From the NCBI RefSeq assembly GCF_000717185.1, contig NZ_JNYE01000017.1, forward strand, positions 1 to 64,000: a DNA stretch of 64,000 nt, written 5' to 3'. Within the stretch, counting starts at the first letter, position 1. The number at the start of each line of letters is the position of its first letter. Shown here one piece after another: positions 13,506-22,741 of this stretch. The translations under genes and the position numbers were made by a program. The stretch is from Kitasatospora phosalacinea. Its GTDB lineage: Bacteria > Actinomycetota > Actinomycetes > Streptomycetales > Streptomycetaceae. The notes below the pieces were generated by a model. The model saw only the letters and a program-made list of their open reading frames with translations. It did no database searches and was not told the origin of the DNA.

Positions 13506-14621
13506 TCACATGCCGTTCTTGCGGATCGGGGTGTACTCGGCCAGCTTGGACATCGGCACCTCGTGCGAGATGCAGCCCTGGCTTCCGGAGTCCTCCAGGA
13601 TGATCGCCTTGGTGTGCGCGGCGTCCGCCCAGCCGCCGAACAGCACCACGTGCTGCTCGCTGCGGTTGTCGACCACCAGCGCATCGCCGGGCTGGAGGTC
13701 CTTGCGGGCGATGTGGTGGGCGATGCCGGACGCCTCGCTGATCAGCGGCCCGGTGGTGGTGCCGGGGCCGGACAGGCCCCAGGCGGCGGAGACGAAGCCG
13801 GAGCAGTCGACCCGGTAGCCGTTGGTGACGGCGCCCTGGCTGTAGCCGAGCTTGCGCTCGACCCGCTCCATCGCCCGCTCCACCATGGCCCGGCGCTCGT
13901 CCGACACCCCGTCCAGCTTGGGCCGGGCGAGCACGCCGCGGCCCTCGCCGTTGCGCGGGTGCCGGTGGTCGGACCAGGCGTCCCAGCTGTTGCCGTTGAC
14001 GATCTTGGTCTTCCAGTCGCCGGTCGAGCGGTCCTTCAGCTTGGGGCCGTCGTGCTTGCCGCCCGGGCCGCTGATGACGCCCGTCCCGTCGTTGCCGCTG
14101 GTGTCGGTGCCGCCGGTGTGCGGCGAGGACGGCTGCCCGGCGTGGCCCCCGCCACCGCCGCCACCGCCGCCGGTGCCGCCGCCACCGCCCCTGCCGCCGC
14201 CCACGCCGTCGATGCCGGTGCCGGGCGACTTGGGGGAGGCGGGCTTGGCCTGCTCGTCGTGCTTGCGCTTGAGGTCCTCGGCGATCTTCCGCTCGACCGC
14301 CTCGTAGTCGGCGATCAGCTTCTTGATCTTCGCCGCGTCCTCGCCCAGCTCCTTGGTGAGCTTCTCCTTGGTCCTGGCCAGCGCCTCGGCCCGGGCGTTG
14401 ATCTCGTGGACGTCCCGGGTGACCTCGGCGAGGATCTTCCCCGCGCCGAGGACGCCCATGATCCAGCCCGAGAACACGTCGGTCGCCGCCGCCTTGGCGA
14501 CAGTTGCCTTGATGTGCCCGAGCTTGCCGGACATCTCTTCCATCCGCTGGTTGACCTGCTCGAAGTCCCGCTGGATCTTCAGCAGTTCACCCGGCTGGAA
14601 GCCGAACTGGTTCCCCGCCAT
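13506..14621 (-). CDS. WXG100-like coiled-coil protein with C-terminal NlpC/P60-type domain
   Basis: 371 residues from ATG 14621 (GAGGGGG upstream). Residues 1-125 are helical with long coiled-coil heptads (FEQVNQRMEEMSGKLGHIKA; EALARTKEKLTKELGEDAAK) and an FSGW turn. A Gly/Ser-rich linker spans ~145-205. Residues 255-371 are NlpC/P60-like: VDCSGFVSAAWGL has the catalytic Cys273, and SEQHVVLFGGW gives the His. Fusing an ESX-like helical domain to a cell-wall peptidase is the layout of polymorphic toxins and of type VII exported hydrolases. There is no Sec signal. The gene upstream on the same strand encodes a smaller WXG protein, probably its partner. Confidence 0.8.
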   Translation of the reverse strand: MAGNQFGFQPGELLKIQRDFEQVNQRMEEMSGKLGHIKATVAKAAATDVFSGWIMGVLGAGKILAEVTRDVHEINARAEALARTKEKLTKELGEDAAKIKKLIADYEAVERKIAEDLKRKHDEQAKPASPKSPGTGIDGVGGGRGGGGGTGGGGGGGGGHAGQPSSPHTGGTDTSGNDGTGVISGPGGKHDGPKLKDRSTGDWKTKIVNGNSWDAWSDHRHPRNGEGRGVLARPKLDGVSDERRAMVERAMERVERKLGYSQGAVTNGYRVDCSGFVSAAWGLSGPGTTTGPLISEASGIAHHIARKDLQPGDALVVDNRSEQHVVLFGGWADAAHTKAIILEDSGSQGCISHEVPMSKLAEYTPIRKNGM

Positions 14622-14663
14622 CGCGGTGTTCCCCCTCTTTCTCGTCACCCCGACCGGGAGGTG

Positions 14664-15008
14664 CTACAGGACGTTGGCGAGCTGCTTGACGGAGTCGCCG
14701 AGCTGCCCGAGCTCGTCCGCGACGCCGTTCAGCTCGCGCACCCGGCCCTGCGCGTGCGCGATGAACGCGTCCGCGGCCGCGCCGTGCCAGGTCAGGCTGC
14801 CGAGCAGGCCGTTGACCTCGCGGCCGAGGCCGTCGACCTGCTTGCCGAGCTCGGCCAGCTCCTGGGCGATCTTGTTCAGCTCGGCGTCGGCGTCGCCGAA
14901 CATCTTGCCGAGCGCCCAGTGCGCGATCTCGGCCGGAGCCATGACGATGTCCTCGGCGACCTTCGCCACGTCACCGACGAGGTGCTTGACGTCTCCGATC
15001 AGGTCCAC
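14664..15008 (-). CDS. WXG100-like small helical protein
   Basis: 114 residues from GTG 15008. It is almost entirely helical, with a helical hairpin joined by a LTWHGAAADAF turn that supplies the W-x-G signature near residue 73. QELAELGKQVDGLGREVNGL before it and VRELNGVADELGQLGDSVKQ after it have heptad repeats. No signal peptide. About 42 bases separate it from the NlpC/P60-type gene and both are read leftward, so I take them as one operon and perhaps one secreted complex. No ESX ATPase genes are in the window. Confidence 0.72.
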   Translation of the reverse strand: MDLIGDVKHLVGDVAKVAEDIVMAPAEIAHWALGKMFGDADAELNKIAQELAELGKQVDGLGREVNGLLGSLTWHGAAADAFIAHAQGRVRELNGVADELGQLGDSVKQLANVL

Positions 15009-15233
15009 GACCCGTCCCCCTGTTTCCCCGTGCGACTCTTCCCCGAAAGCCTGTTCCCCCCAGGCTAGTCAGTACCCGGCCCGGGCGAAACGGTCGGGTA
15101 CCCGGTCGATTCCGCGCGGCGGGCCCGGCGGCGGCTGTTCGCGGTCGGCCCGCCGTGCCTGTGACACTGGACGTGCTCGAAAACCGAGGTGCGCCCCGGC
15201 CCCCACTTTTTGCAACCTAGAGGGATGCCCGCA

Positions 15234-18200
15234 GTGAGTTCTCCCGTAGCCCAGCAGCCCGCCCCCACGTTCGCGGAGCTGGCCGCCCGGCTGCCCGGCG
15301 TGATGCTGCGCGACGCGCAGCGGCTCGGCCGCCGCCTGGAGGGCACCCGCAAGGTCAGGTCGGCCGAGGGCCGGCAGAAGGTGCTGACCGAGCTGGCGTC
15401 CGACTTCGACCGCTCCGAGGCCCGGGTGGCCTCCCGCCGGGCGGCCGTGCCGGTGATCAGGTACCCGCAGGAGCTGCCGGTCGCGCAGAAGAAGGACGAG
15501 ATCCTGGCCGCCGTCCGCGACCACCAGGTGGTGATCGTGGCGGGCGAGACCGGCTCCGGCAAGACCACCCAGATCCCGAAGATCTGCCTGGAGCTGGGCC
15601 GCGGCGTCCAGGGCCTGATCGGCCACACCCAGCCGCGCCGGATCGCCGCCCGCACGGTCGCCGAGCGGGTCGCCGAGGAGCTGGCCACCCCGCTGGGCGA
15701 GGCGGTCGGCTGGAAGGTCCGGTTCACCGACCAGGCGGGCCAGGACACCCTGGTGAAGCTGATGACGGACGGCATCCTGCTGGCCGAGATCCAGACCGAC
15801 CGGGACCTGCGCCAGTACGACACCCTGATCATCGACGAGGCGCACGAGCGCAGCCTGAACATCGACTTCCTGCTCGGCTACCTCAAGCAGCTGCTGCCCC
15901 GCCGCCCCGACCTCAAGGTCGTCATCACCTCCGCGACCATCGACCCGGAGCGCTTCGCCGCGCACTTCGACGACGCCCCGATCATCGAGGTCTCCGGCCG
16001 CACCTACCCCGTCGAGGTCCGCTACCGCCCGCTCGTCGAGGACGGGGACCCGGAGGAGGACGACAACGACCGGGACCGCGACCGGGACCAGATCCAGGGC
16101 ATCTGCGACGCCGTCGAGGAGCTCCAGGCCGAAGGGCCGGGCGACATCCTGGTGTTCCTCTCCGGCGAGCGCGAGATCCGCGACACCGCCGACGCGCTGA
16201 CCAAGCTGAAACTGAGGTCCACCGAGGTCCTGCCGCTGTACGCCCGGCTCTCCTCGGCCGAGCAGCACCGGGTGTTCCAGCGCTCCTCGCAGCGCCGGGT
16301 GGTGCTGGCCACCAACGTCGCCGAGACCTCGCTGACCGTCCCCGGCATCAAGTACGTGATCGACCCGGGCACCGCCCGGATCTCCCGCTACAGCCACCGC
16401 ACCAAGGTGCAGCGCCTGCCGATCGAGGCGGTCAGCCAGGCCAGCGCCAACCAGCGCAAGGGCCGCTGCGGCCGCACCTCGGACGGCATCTGCATCCGGC
16501 TGTACTCGGAGGAGGACTTCCTCTCCCGCCCCGAGTTCACCGACGCCGAGATCCTGCGCACCAACCTGGCCTCGGTGATCCTCCAGATGACGGCGGCGGG
16601 CCTGGGCGACATCGCCGCCTTCCCGTTCCTCGACCCGCCGGACTCCCGGAACATCAAGGACGGCGTCAACCTGCTGCACGAGCTGGGCGCCCTCGACCCG
16701 GACGAGAAGGACCACCGCAAGCGGCTGACCGAGCTGGGCCGCAAGCTCGCCCAGCTCCCGGTCGACCCGCGGATGGCCCGGATGGTGCTGGAGGCCGACC
16801 GCCTCGGCTGCGTCCGCGACGTGATGGTGATCGCCGCCGCGCTCTCCATCCAGGACCCGCGCGAGCGCCCCGCCGAGAAGCGCCAGGCCGCCGACGAGCG
16901 GCACCGCCGCTTCCAGTCGGAGACCTCCGACTTCCTGTCCTACCTGTCGATCTGGCGCTACGTGCGGGAGCAGCAGAAGGAGCTGTCCTCCTCGGCGTTC
17001 CGCCGGATGTGCAAGTCCGAGTTCCTCAACTACCTGCGGATACGGGAGTGGCAGGACGTCTACGTCCAGCTGCGCACCATCGCCAAGCAGCTCGGCGTCA
17101 CCATCGACGAGCCGAACGACGACGCGGAGCCGGACGCGGACCGGATCCACCAGGCGCTGCTGTCCGGCCTGCTCTCCCACCTGGGCCTGTTCGACGTGGA
17201 GAAGCGCGAGTACGCGGGCGCCCGCGGGGCCCGGTTCGCGGTGTTCCCGGGCTCGGGGCTGTTCAAGAAGCCGCCGCGCTGGGTGATGTCGGCCGAGCTG
17301 GTGGAGACCTCCCGGCTGTGGGCGCGGATCAACGCGAAGATCGAGCCGGAGTGGGTGGAGCCGCTGGCGGCGCACCTGATCAAGCGCACGTACAGCGAGC
17401 CGCACTGGGAGAAGAAGGCCGGCGCGGTGCTGGCGTACGAGCGGGTGACGCTGTACGGGCTGCCGATCGTCGCGCAGCGCAAGGTCAACTACGGCCGGAT
17501 CGACCCGGAGCTGTGCCGGGAGCTGTTCATCCGCACCGCGCTGGTGGAGGGCGACTGGGAGACCCACCACCGGTTCTTCGCGGAGAACCGCAAGCTGCTC
17601 GACGAGGTCGAGGAGCTGGAGAACCGGGCCCGCCGCCGGGACATCCTGGTGGACGACCAGACCCTGTTCGACTTCTACGACGCCCGGCTGCCCGAGGACG
17701 TGGTCTCCGGGCGGCACTTCGACGCCTGGTGGAAGAAGGCCCGCCGCGAGCAGCCCGACCTGCTCAACTTCGAGAAGTCGATGCTGATCAACGACTCGGC
17801 GGACGGCGTCACCGAGGCCGACTACCCGGACTTCTGGCAGCAGGGCAAGCTGCGCTTCCCGCTGACGTACCAGTTCGAGCCGGGCAGCGACGCGGACGGC
17901 GTGACGGTGCACATCCCGCTGGCGGTGCTGAACCAGGTGGTGTCGGAGGGCTTCGACTGGCAGATCCCGGGCCTGCGCGCCGAGTTGGTGACGGCCTGGA
18001 TCCGCTCGCTGCCGAAGGCGGTGCGCCGCAACTTCGTCCCGGCGCCGGACTACGCCCGGGCGGCGATGCGCGAGCTGACCGACCGGCAGGAGCCCCTGCT
18101 GCCGACGCTGGAGCGGGTGCTGCACCGGATGTCGGGCCTGCCGATCCCGCCGGAGGCCTGGGACGAGGAGCGGATCCCGGACCACCTGAAGGTGACCTTC

Positions 18201-19196
18201 CGGGTGGTGGACGGCAAGCGGAAGCTCGCCGAGTCCAAGGACCTGGAGGAGCTGCGCCTGAAGCTCCAGCCGAAGCTGTCCGCGACGCTGTCCAGCGCCG
18301 CGTCCGGCCGCGGCATCGAGCGCACCGGCCTGACCGCCTGGCCGGACGACCTGCCGGTCCTGCAGCGCACCTTCGAGCAGCGCTCCAAGGGGCACTCGCT
18401 GCGCGCCTACCCGGCGCTGGTGGACGAGGGCGCGACGGTCGGCATCAAGCTGTTCGACACCCCGGAGGCCCAGCAGCGGGCGATGTGGGCGGGCACCCGC
18501 CGCCTGCTGATGCTGCGGGTCAACTCCCCGGCCAAGTCGATCCAGGGCCGGCTGGGCAACCAGGCCAAGCTCGCCCTGTCGTACAACCCGCACGGCTCGG
18601 TCCCGGCCCTGTTCGAGGACGTGGTGGCGGCGGCGACCGACCGCCTGATGACGCTGAACGGCGGGGTGGCCTGGGACGCGGAGGCGTTCGGCGCGCTGTA
18701 CGACAAGGTCCGGGCGGACCTGTACGAGCTGTCGGCGGACACCACGCTGAAGACGGCCTCGGCGCTGATCGCCTTCCACAAGGCGTCGACCCGCCTGAAG
18801 TCGGTCTCCAGCCCGGTGCTGCTGTCCGCGGTGAACGACGTGCGGCTGCACCTGGCCTCGCTGGTGCACCCGGGCTTCGTGGCCGACACCGGCTGGTCGC
18901 GCCTGGGCGACCTGAAGCGCTACCTGCTGGCGGTGGACCGCCGCCTGGAGGCGCTGCCCAACCACCCGCAGCGCGACCTGCAGAACCTGCTGAAGGTGCA
19001 GGCGGTGCAGCAGGCGTACGGGGAGCTGCTGGCGAAGGTCCCGGCGGGCCGGGAGCCGTCGCCGGAGGTGCGGGCGGTGCGCTGGATGATCGAGGAGCTG
19101 CGGGTGAGCTTCTTCGCGCAGGGGCTGGGCACGCCGAGCCCGGTGTCGGAGAAGCGGATCCTCAAGGCGATGGAGGCCGCGGCGGCCACCCTCTGA
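15234..19196 (+). CDS. hrpA: ATP-dependent RNA helicase HrpA (DEAH box)
   Basis: 1320 residues from GTG 15234, which has AGAGGG nine bases upstream; ATG 15225 is in frame but touches that site. Motif I GETGSGKT is at 104-111, DEAH at 201-204, then SATID, and QRKGRCGR as motif VI near 407. The HA2 and OB-type regions follow, and the last ~600 residues are the long C-terminal region (DUF3418) typical of bacterial HrpA, with a length of about 1300 as usual. HrpA unwinds RNA and in other bacteria rescues stalled ribosomes on mRNA. It stands alone upstream of tRNA-Asp and bldC, which fits the Streptomyces core order. Confidence 0.96.
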   Translation: MSSPVAQQPAPTFAELAARLPGVMLRDAQRLGRRLEGTRKVRSAEGRQKVLTELASDFDRSEARVASRRAAVPVIRYPQELPVAQKKDEILAAVRDHQVVIVAGETGSGKTTQIPKICLELGRGVQGLIGHTQPRRIAARTVAERVAEELATPLGEAVGWKVRFTDQAGQDTLVKLMTDGILLAEIQTDRDLRQYDTLIIDEAHERSLNIDFLLGYLKQLLPRRPDLKVVITSATIDPERFAAHFDDAPIIEVSGRTYPVEVRYRPLVEDGDPEEDDNDRDRDRDQIQGICDAVEELQAEGPGDILVFLSGEREIRDTADALTKLKLRSTEVLPLYARLSSAEQHRVFQRSSQRRVVLATNVAETSLTVPGIKYVIDPGTARISRYSHRTKVQRLPIEAVSQASANQRKGRCGRTSDGICIRLYSEEDFLSRPEFTDAEILRTNLASVILQMTAAGLGDIAAFPFLDPPDSRNIKDGVNLLHELGALDPDEKDHRKRLTELGRKLAQLPVDPRMARMVLEADRLGCVRDVMVIAAALSIQDPRERPAEKRQAADERHRRFQSETSDFLSYLSIWRYVREQQKELSSSAFRRMCKSEFLNYLRIREWQDVYVQLRTIAKQLGVTIDEPNDDAEPDADRIHQALLSGLLSHLGLFDVEKREYAGARGARFAVFPGSGLFKKPPRWVMSAELVETSRLWARINAKIEPEWVEPLAAHLIKRTYSEPHWEKKAGAVLAYERVTLYGLPIVAQRKVNYGRIDPELCRELFIRTALVEGDWETHHRFFAENRKLLDEVEELENRARRRDILVDDQTLFDFYDARLPEDVVSGRHFDAWWKKARREQPDLLNFEKSMLINDSADGVTEADYPDFWQQGKLRFPLTYQFEPGSDADGVTVHIPLAVLNQVVSEGFDWQIPGLRAELVTAWIRSLPKAVRRNFVPAPDYARAAMRELTDRQEPLLPTLERVLHRMSGLPIPPEAWDEERIPDHLKVTFRVVDGKRKLAESKDLEELRLKLQPKLSATLSSAASGRGIERTGLTAWPDDLPVLQRTFEQRSKGHSLRAYPALVDEGATVGIKLFDTPEAQQRAMWAGTRRLLMLRVNSPAKSIQGRLGNQAKLALSYNPHGSVPALFEDVVAAATDRLMTLNGGVAWDAEAFGALYDKVRADLYELSADTTLKTASALIAFHKASTRLKSVSSPVLLSAVNDVRLHLASLVHPGFVADTGWSRLGDLKRYLLAVDRRLEALPNHPQRDLQNLLKVQAVQQAYGELLAKVPAGREPSPEVRAVRWMIEELRVSFFAQGLGTPSPVSEKRILKAMEAAAATL

Positions 19197-19235
19197 CGGC
19201 CTGGTCGGACCGGTTCCGGGGTGCTCCGGAGCCGG

Positions 19236-19266
19236 TTCGACCTGGGGGGTCGCGATGCAGTACAGT
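19236..19266 (+). promoter_or_regulatory. Promoter of the second tRNA-Asp
   Basis: TTCGAC (19236-19241) and TACAGT (19261-19266) are 19 bases apart (TCGACC at 18 is the alternative). They lie just past the hrpA stop and 47 bases before the tRNA, leaving a short leader. Confidence 0.5.
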
Positions 19267-19312
19267 CTGTCTTGTCCGCAGGCGAGAGCAGGCGGGCAAG
19301 GATCAGAACACT

Positions 19313-19386
19313 GGTCCCGTGGAGCAGTTGGTTAGCTCGCCACCCTGTCAAGGTGGAGGTCGCGGGTTCAAGTCCCGTCGGGATCG
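19313..19386 (+). tRNA. tRNA-Asp (anticodon GTC), copy 2
   Basis: Identical over all 74 bases to the copy at 266-339, with the same stems, anticodon GTC and G discriminator. It is transcribed alone, in contrast to the clustered copy, and is followed by a strong hairpin. Confidence 0.96.
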
Positions 19387-19396
19387 CAGTAGCGTG

Positions 19397-19424
19397 AGGC
19401 CCGGAACCGTATGGTTCCGGGCCT
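19397..19424 (+). terminator. Terminator of the second tRNA-Asp
   Basis: AGGCCCGGAACC pairs perfectly with GGTTCCGGGCCT around a GTAT loop (12 base pairs, 19397-19424), 10 bases after the tRNA. Confidence 0.88.
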
Positions 19425-19642
19425 TATCGCGTTTGCGGGGCGCCGCGCAAGATAACGCGGCTGTGATCACCGTCACTGAACGCCTTTTGAGATGCGACTT
19501 GGGGAGCATCGCCGCAAAGTACCCTGATTTAATATGTAAAATTGTACCGGCTTTCCCGGCAATCCCCCCCTCCCCGGTCACCCCAAAGGGAATCGCGCGT
19601 TCCGTGCCGCACCACCCGTCCGGACGGCCCCCGGGCACGACC
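19425..19642. other. Gene-free AT-rich stretch
   Basis: No coding potential on either strand. 19515-19550 is strikingly AT-rich for this genome (CCTGATTTAATATGTAAAAT). It is the 3' side of both the tRNA and bldC and may simply be relaxed sequence. Confidence 0.5.
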
Positions 19643-19727
19643 GAGGGCCGCCCCCTTCCGACCCGGCGGAGTCGGAAGGGAACGGCCCTCAGGCTGTCGG
19701 CGGCACCCCGACCCGGCGGAGTCGGGG
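19643..19727 (-). terminator. Tandem terminators downstream of bldC
   Basis: Two hairpins share an identical 18-base core, CCGACCCGGCGGAGTCGG, at 19658-19675 and 19708-19725, exactly 50 bases apart. The outer one (19643-19690) is extended by GAGGGCCG/CGGCCCTC. Both lie beyond the 3' end of bldC. Confidence 0.75.
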
Positions 19728-19749
19728 GGCTGCCCGGAAGAACGGGGGA

Positions 19750-19956
19750 TCAGACCTCGGTGCGCTGGGCCGGAATACCGGCCAGCAGGGCACGCACCTC
19801 CGCCTCGCGGTAGCGGCGGTGGCCGCCGAGGGTCCGGATCGACGTGAGCTTGCCCGCCTTGGCCCAGCGGGTCACGGTCTTCGGGTCCACGCGGAACATG
19901 GTGGCGACCTCTGCCGGTGTCAGCAGGGGCTCGGCGTCAGGGGTACGAGCGGTCAT
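19750..19956 (-). CDS. bldC: Developmental regulator BldC
   Basis: 68 residues from ATG 19956 with GAGGAGG six bases upstream. The sequence is almost identical to S. coelicolor BldC as I remember it: a MerR-like winged helix-turn-helix with LLTPAEVATMFRVDPKTVTR and the wing TLGGHRRYREAEVRALLAG; only the last few residues differ (IPAQRTEV). BldC binds direct repeats cooperatively and holds back entry into sporulation. Unlike MerR proteins it has no effector or dimerisation domain, consistent with its length. It sits between hrpA/tRNA-Asp and the conserved hypothetical next to vdh, as in S. coelicolor. Confidence 0.97.
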   Translation of the reverse strand: MTARTPDAEPLLTPAEVATMFRVDPKTVTRWAKAGKLTSIRTLGGHRRYREAEVRALLAGIPAQRTEV

Positions 19957-20477
19957 GAGCGGCCTCCTCGGGAGAACCGAACCAGGGCGGTTCTATCCTT
20001 CAAATTCTGCACCTTGGCCCGCGATGCCCGAAATGGCACGGACGGGCCGAGTCGGTTATAGGACGAACGGCTTGTCCTGGTGTCTACAACTACACCATCC
20101 GTCCAGCCCCATCGGCCAAACCGTCAAAATTGACCCCTCACGGGTTCAAGAGCGACGGAAGGCCCCGGACCACCCCATAGCGGACAGTCACGCGGCGGTG
20201 ACGTCCGGTCACGGTGCGACATGCCCGTACGGGCTTGGGCTGGTTGTCCCATTTTGGCATATAGGTCTGAGTTCGCGTCAACGGTGAGTAGTATCACGTT
20301 CCATGGGGATTGACCCGATCCGGGACCATGGTCCCGGAAACCACGGCAATGGTACGGACCATCCTCCCCCGTCGCACTGACATTCGGCCAGTGGCAATTT
20401 TCTGACGCCCCGTCGCCCCGCCCGCGCCCCCTCCAGCGCCCCTCCAGCGCCCCTCCCGCGCCCCGCCCCCGGCCGGT
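19957..20477. promoter_or_regulatory. bldC upstream region with an 18-base palindrome
   Basis: 520 bases without a gene. Close to bldC the sequence is less GC-rich. A perfect palindrome, CCGGGACCATGGTCCCGG, lies at 20320-20337. A GTGA-N6-TCAC inverted repeat lies at 20284-20297, and a minus-strand TTGACG at 20275-20280 could be a -35. The palindrome has no loop, so a protein site is more likely than a terminator. Confidence 0.5.
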
Positions 20478-21389
20478 TCAGGACGCCTGCCGCAGCGCCA
20501 GCACCCGCCGCCAGCGCGCCGTGAGCCCCTCGTAGGCCCGCAGCGCCGCGTCGGTGTCCCCGGCCCGCAAGGAGCCCAGCCCGTCCGCCAGTTCGCCCAC
20601 CGAGCGCTCCCGGGCCAGCTCCCGCGGGCCCAGCAGCCGGGCCAGGCCGCCGTAGTCCAGCTCCACCAGCGAGCGCGGGTGGAACTCCTCCAGCCACCGC
20701 CCGACCTCCTCCGCGCCGTCCCCCAGCACCCCGTCCGGCGCCCGCTCGCGCAGCAGCCGGTACGCCCGGGCCACCCGGCGGCGGGCCTGCACCATCGGCG
20801 TCAGGTAGAACAGCGCGGCCGGCTCCGGCCGCTCGCCCTCCCCCGAGGAGCCGTACTCGCCCTCCGGCACGTGCCGCCGGTCCTCCTCGCCGAACGGCAG
20901 GAACCAGCGCAGCGGCACCTCCCAGCGGCTGCTGGCGATCCACGGCCGGGCGTCCGGGTGGTCCTGCTGCCACTGCGCCCGGTCCGCCTCCGCGGCCGCC
21001 CGCAGGGCCGGCGGCAGCACGGTGTCCACCAGGTGCGCGGGCAGCGTCCGCTGCAGCTCCTGCAGGGCCAGCCAGCCCCGCAGCCGGGTCGTCCACGGGC
21101 AGACGTAGACCACCCCGTCCAGCATCCGCACGTACGCCCGCTCGTCCTCCTGCTCCGGCAGCGGACGGGGCGTCAGGGCCGCCAGGCCGGCCAGCGCGGC
21201 CCGCTGCTCGGCCAGCGCCGCCGCGGTCACCGGCTGCCCCGGCCCCTCCGCGTCGGGGCCGTGCTCGGCGGCGTACGCCTGCCAGCGGGCGCGGTCGGGC
21301 TCGGGGAAGGCGGCCAGCGGCTCGTAGACCCGCAGCTGCGCGGTGTACGGAGGAAGCACGGTCGTGCGCCAAGCGGTCACGCTCCGCAT
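20478..21389 (-). CDS. Conserved actinobacterial protein of unknown function
   Basis: 303 residues from ATG 21389 (weak ribosome binding site). No signal peptide or membrane segment. It is rich in Arg, Glu and Pro, with stretches RVYEPLAAFPEPDRARWQAY, WTTRLRGWLALQELQRTLPA and WEVPLRWFLPF that look like a conserved core, and a helical C-terminus (VGELADGLGSLRAGDTDAAL). A protein of this size lies between bldC and valine dehydrogenase in S. coelicolor, so I treat it as a conserved core gene. The domain is not one I can name. It is divergent from vdh over 160 bases. Confidence 0.8.
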   Translation of the reverse strand: MRSVTAWRTTVLPPYTAQLRVYEPLAAFPEPDRARWQAYAAEHGPDAEGPGQPVTAAALAEQRAALAGLAALTPRPLPEQEDERAYVRMLDGVVYVCPWTTRLRGWLALQELQRTLPAHLVDTVLPPALRAAAEADRAQWQQDHPDARPWIASSRWEVPLRWFLPFGEEDRRHVPEGEYGSSGEGERPEPAALFYLTPMVQARRRVARAYRLLRERAPDGVLGDGAEEVGRWLEEFHPRSLVELDYGGLARLLGPRELARERSVGELADGLGSLRAGDTDAALRAYEGLTARWRRVLALRQAS

Positions 21390-21551
21390 CGTCGCACGCG
21401 CCCGCAGGAACCGGCAGGGTGCCGTGCGAACGGCTTCGGTCGCCCAGGTTCCGGGGCCTCCGGGGGGCAGATTCGAAGGCGACCCCGGCACTAGGCTTCT
21501 GACCAGACGCCCGCACCACCGCCGCGGGCCATCCCTACTGGAGTCACCACA

Positions 21552-22694
21552 GTGACCGACGTACACACCACGCACCCCGCACCAGGCGTGCTGGGCCGAG
21601 TCTTCGGCACCGACCCGGACGGCGAGGGGCACGAGCAGGTCGTGCTCTGCCACGACCGCTCCTCCGGCCTCAAGGCGATCATCGCCATCCACTCCACCGC
21701 CCTCGGCCCGGCCCTGGGCGGCACCCGCTTCTTCCCGTACGCGACCGAGGAGGAGGCGCTGCAGGACGCGCTGAACCTCTCCCGCGGGATGAGCTACAAG
21801 AACGCCCTCGCCGGGCTCGACCTCGGCGGCGGCAAGGCCGTCATCATCGGCGACCCGGGCCGGGACAAGAGCGAGGCGCTGCTGCGCGCCTACGGGCGCT
21901 TCGTGCAGTCCCTGCGCGGCCGCTACGTCACCGCCTGCGACGTGGGCACCTACGTCCAGGACATGGACGTGGTGGCCCGGGAGACCGAGTTCGTCACCGG
22001 CCGCTCGCCCGAGCACGGCGGCGCCGGGGACTCCTCCGTCCTCACCGCCTTCGGCGTCTTCCAGGGCATGCGCGCCTCCGCCCGGGCCCGCTGGGGCCAG
22101 CCGACCCTGCGCGGGAAGCGGGTCGGCGTGGCCGGGGTCGGCAAGGTCGGCCACTACCTGGTCGGCCACCTGCTGGAGGACGGCGCGGCCGTGGTCGTCA
22201 CGGACGTCTCCGAGGCCGCCGTGAACCGGGTCAGGGCCGCCCACCCGGAGGTCGAGGTGGTGGCCGACACCGCCGCCCTGCTGAACGCCTCGCTGGACGT
22301 CTACGCCCCGTGCGCGCTCGGCGGCGCGCTCACCGACGACACCGTCGCGGCGCTCGGCGCGGCCGGCACCGCGGTCGTCTGCGGAGCGGCCAACAACCAG
22401 CTCGCCCACCCCGGCGTCGAGAAGGACCTCGCCGACCGCGGCATCCTCTACGCCCCCGACTACCTGGTGAACTCCGGCGGCGTGATCCAGGTCGCCGACG
22501 AGATCGAGGGCTTCAACTTCGACCGGGCGAAGAACAAGGCGACGCGGATCTTCGACACCGCGCTGGAGATCTTCACCCGCGCCGCCGCCGACGGCGTGCC
22601 CCCGGCGGTGGCCGCCGACCGGCTCGCCGAGAAGCGGATGCGGGAGATCGGCGCGCTCCGCTCGGTGCTGCTCCCGGCGGCCCGCCGGAGCTGA
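21552..22694 (+). CDS. vdh: Leucine/valine dehydrogenase
   Basis: 380 residues from GTG 21552 (GGAG eight bases upstream). It has the Glu/Leu/Phe/Val dehydrogenase layout. [19 protein letters not shown] is followed by [19 protein letters not shown], which carries both catalytic lysines, and [20 protein letters not shown] is the NAD-binding Rossmann glycine loop. Near the end, [16 protein letters not shown] is diagnostic. The enzyme deaminates branched-chain amino acids, which in Streptomyces feeds acyl-CoA starters for fatty acids and macrolides. Transcribed alone, with a terminator 18 bases past the stop. Confidence 0.95.
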   Translation: MTDVHTTHPAPGVLGRVFGTDPDGEGHEQVVLCHDRSSGLKAIIAIHSTALGPALGGTRFFPYATEEEALQDALNLSRGMSYKNALAGLDLGGGKAVIIGDPGRDKSEALLRAYGRFVQSLRGRYVTACDVGTYVQDMDVVARETEFVTGRSPEHGGAGDSSVLTAFGVFQGMRASARARWGQPTLRGKRVGVAGVGKVGHYLVGHLLEDGAAVVVTDVSEAAVNRVRAAHPEVEVVADTAALLNASLDVYAPCALGGALTDDTVAALGAAGTAVVCGAANNQLAHPGVEKDLADRGILYAPDYLVNSGGVIQVADEIEGFNFDRAKNKATRIFDTALEIFTRAAADGVPPAVAADRLAEKRMREIGALRSVLLPAARRS

Positions 22695-22711
22695 TCCGCG
22701 ACCGCCCGTGC

Positions 22712-22741
22712 GCGCGGGGCCGGCACCGCCCGGCCCCGCGC
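22712..22741 (+). terminator. Terminator of vdh
   Basis: GCGCGGGGCCGG (22712-22723) pairs with CCGGCCCCGCGC (22730-22741), a 12 base-pair stem with a six-base loop. Confidence 0.85.

Noticed and set aside
15069..18965. A 1298-codon open frame opposite hrpA
   Set aside because: It is the shadow of a strongly conserved helicase; its translation is full of Arg/Gln/His runs without any known motif.
20284..20297. GTGA-N6-TCAC near bldC as a BldD box
   Set aside because: BldD sites have TNAC...GTNA polarity, the opposite of this repeat. I see no support for BldD binding here.
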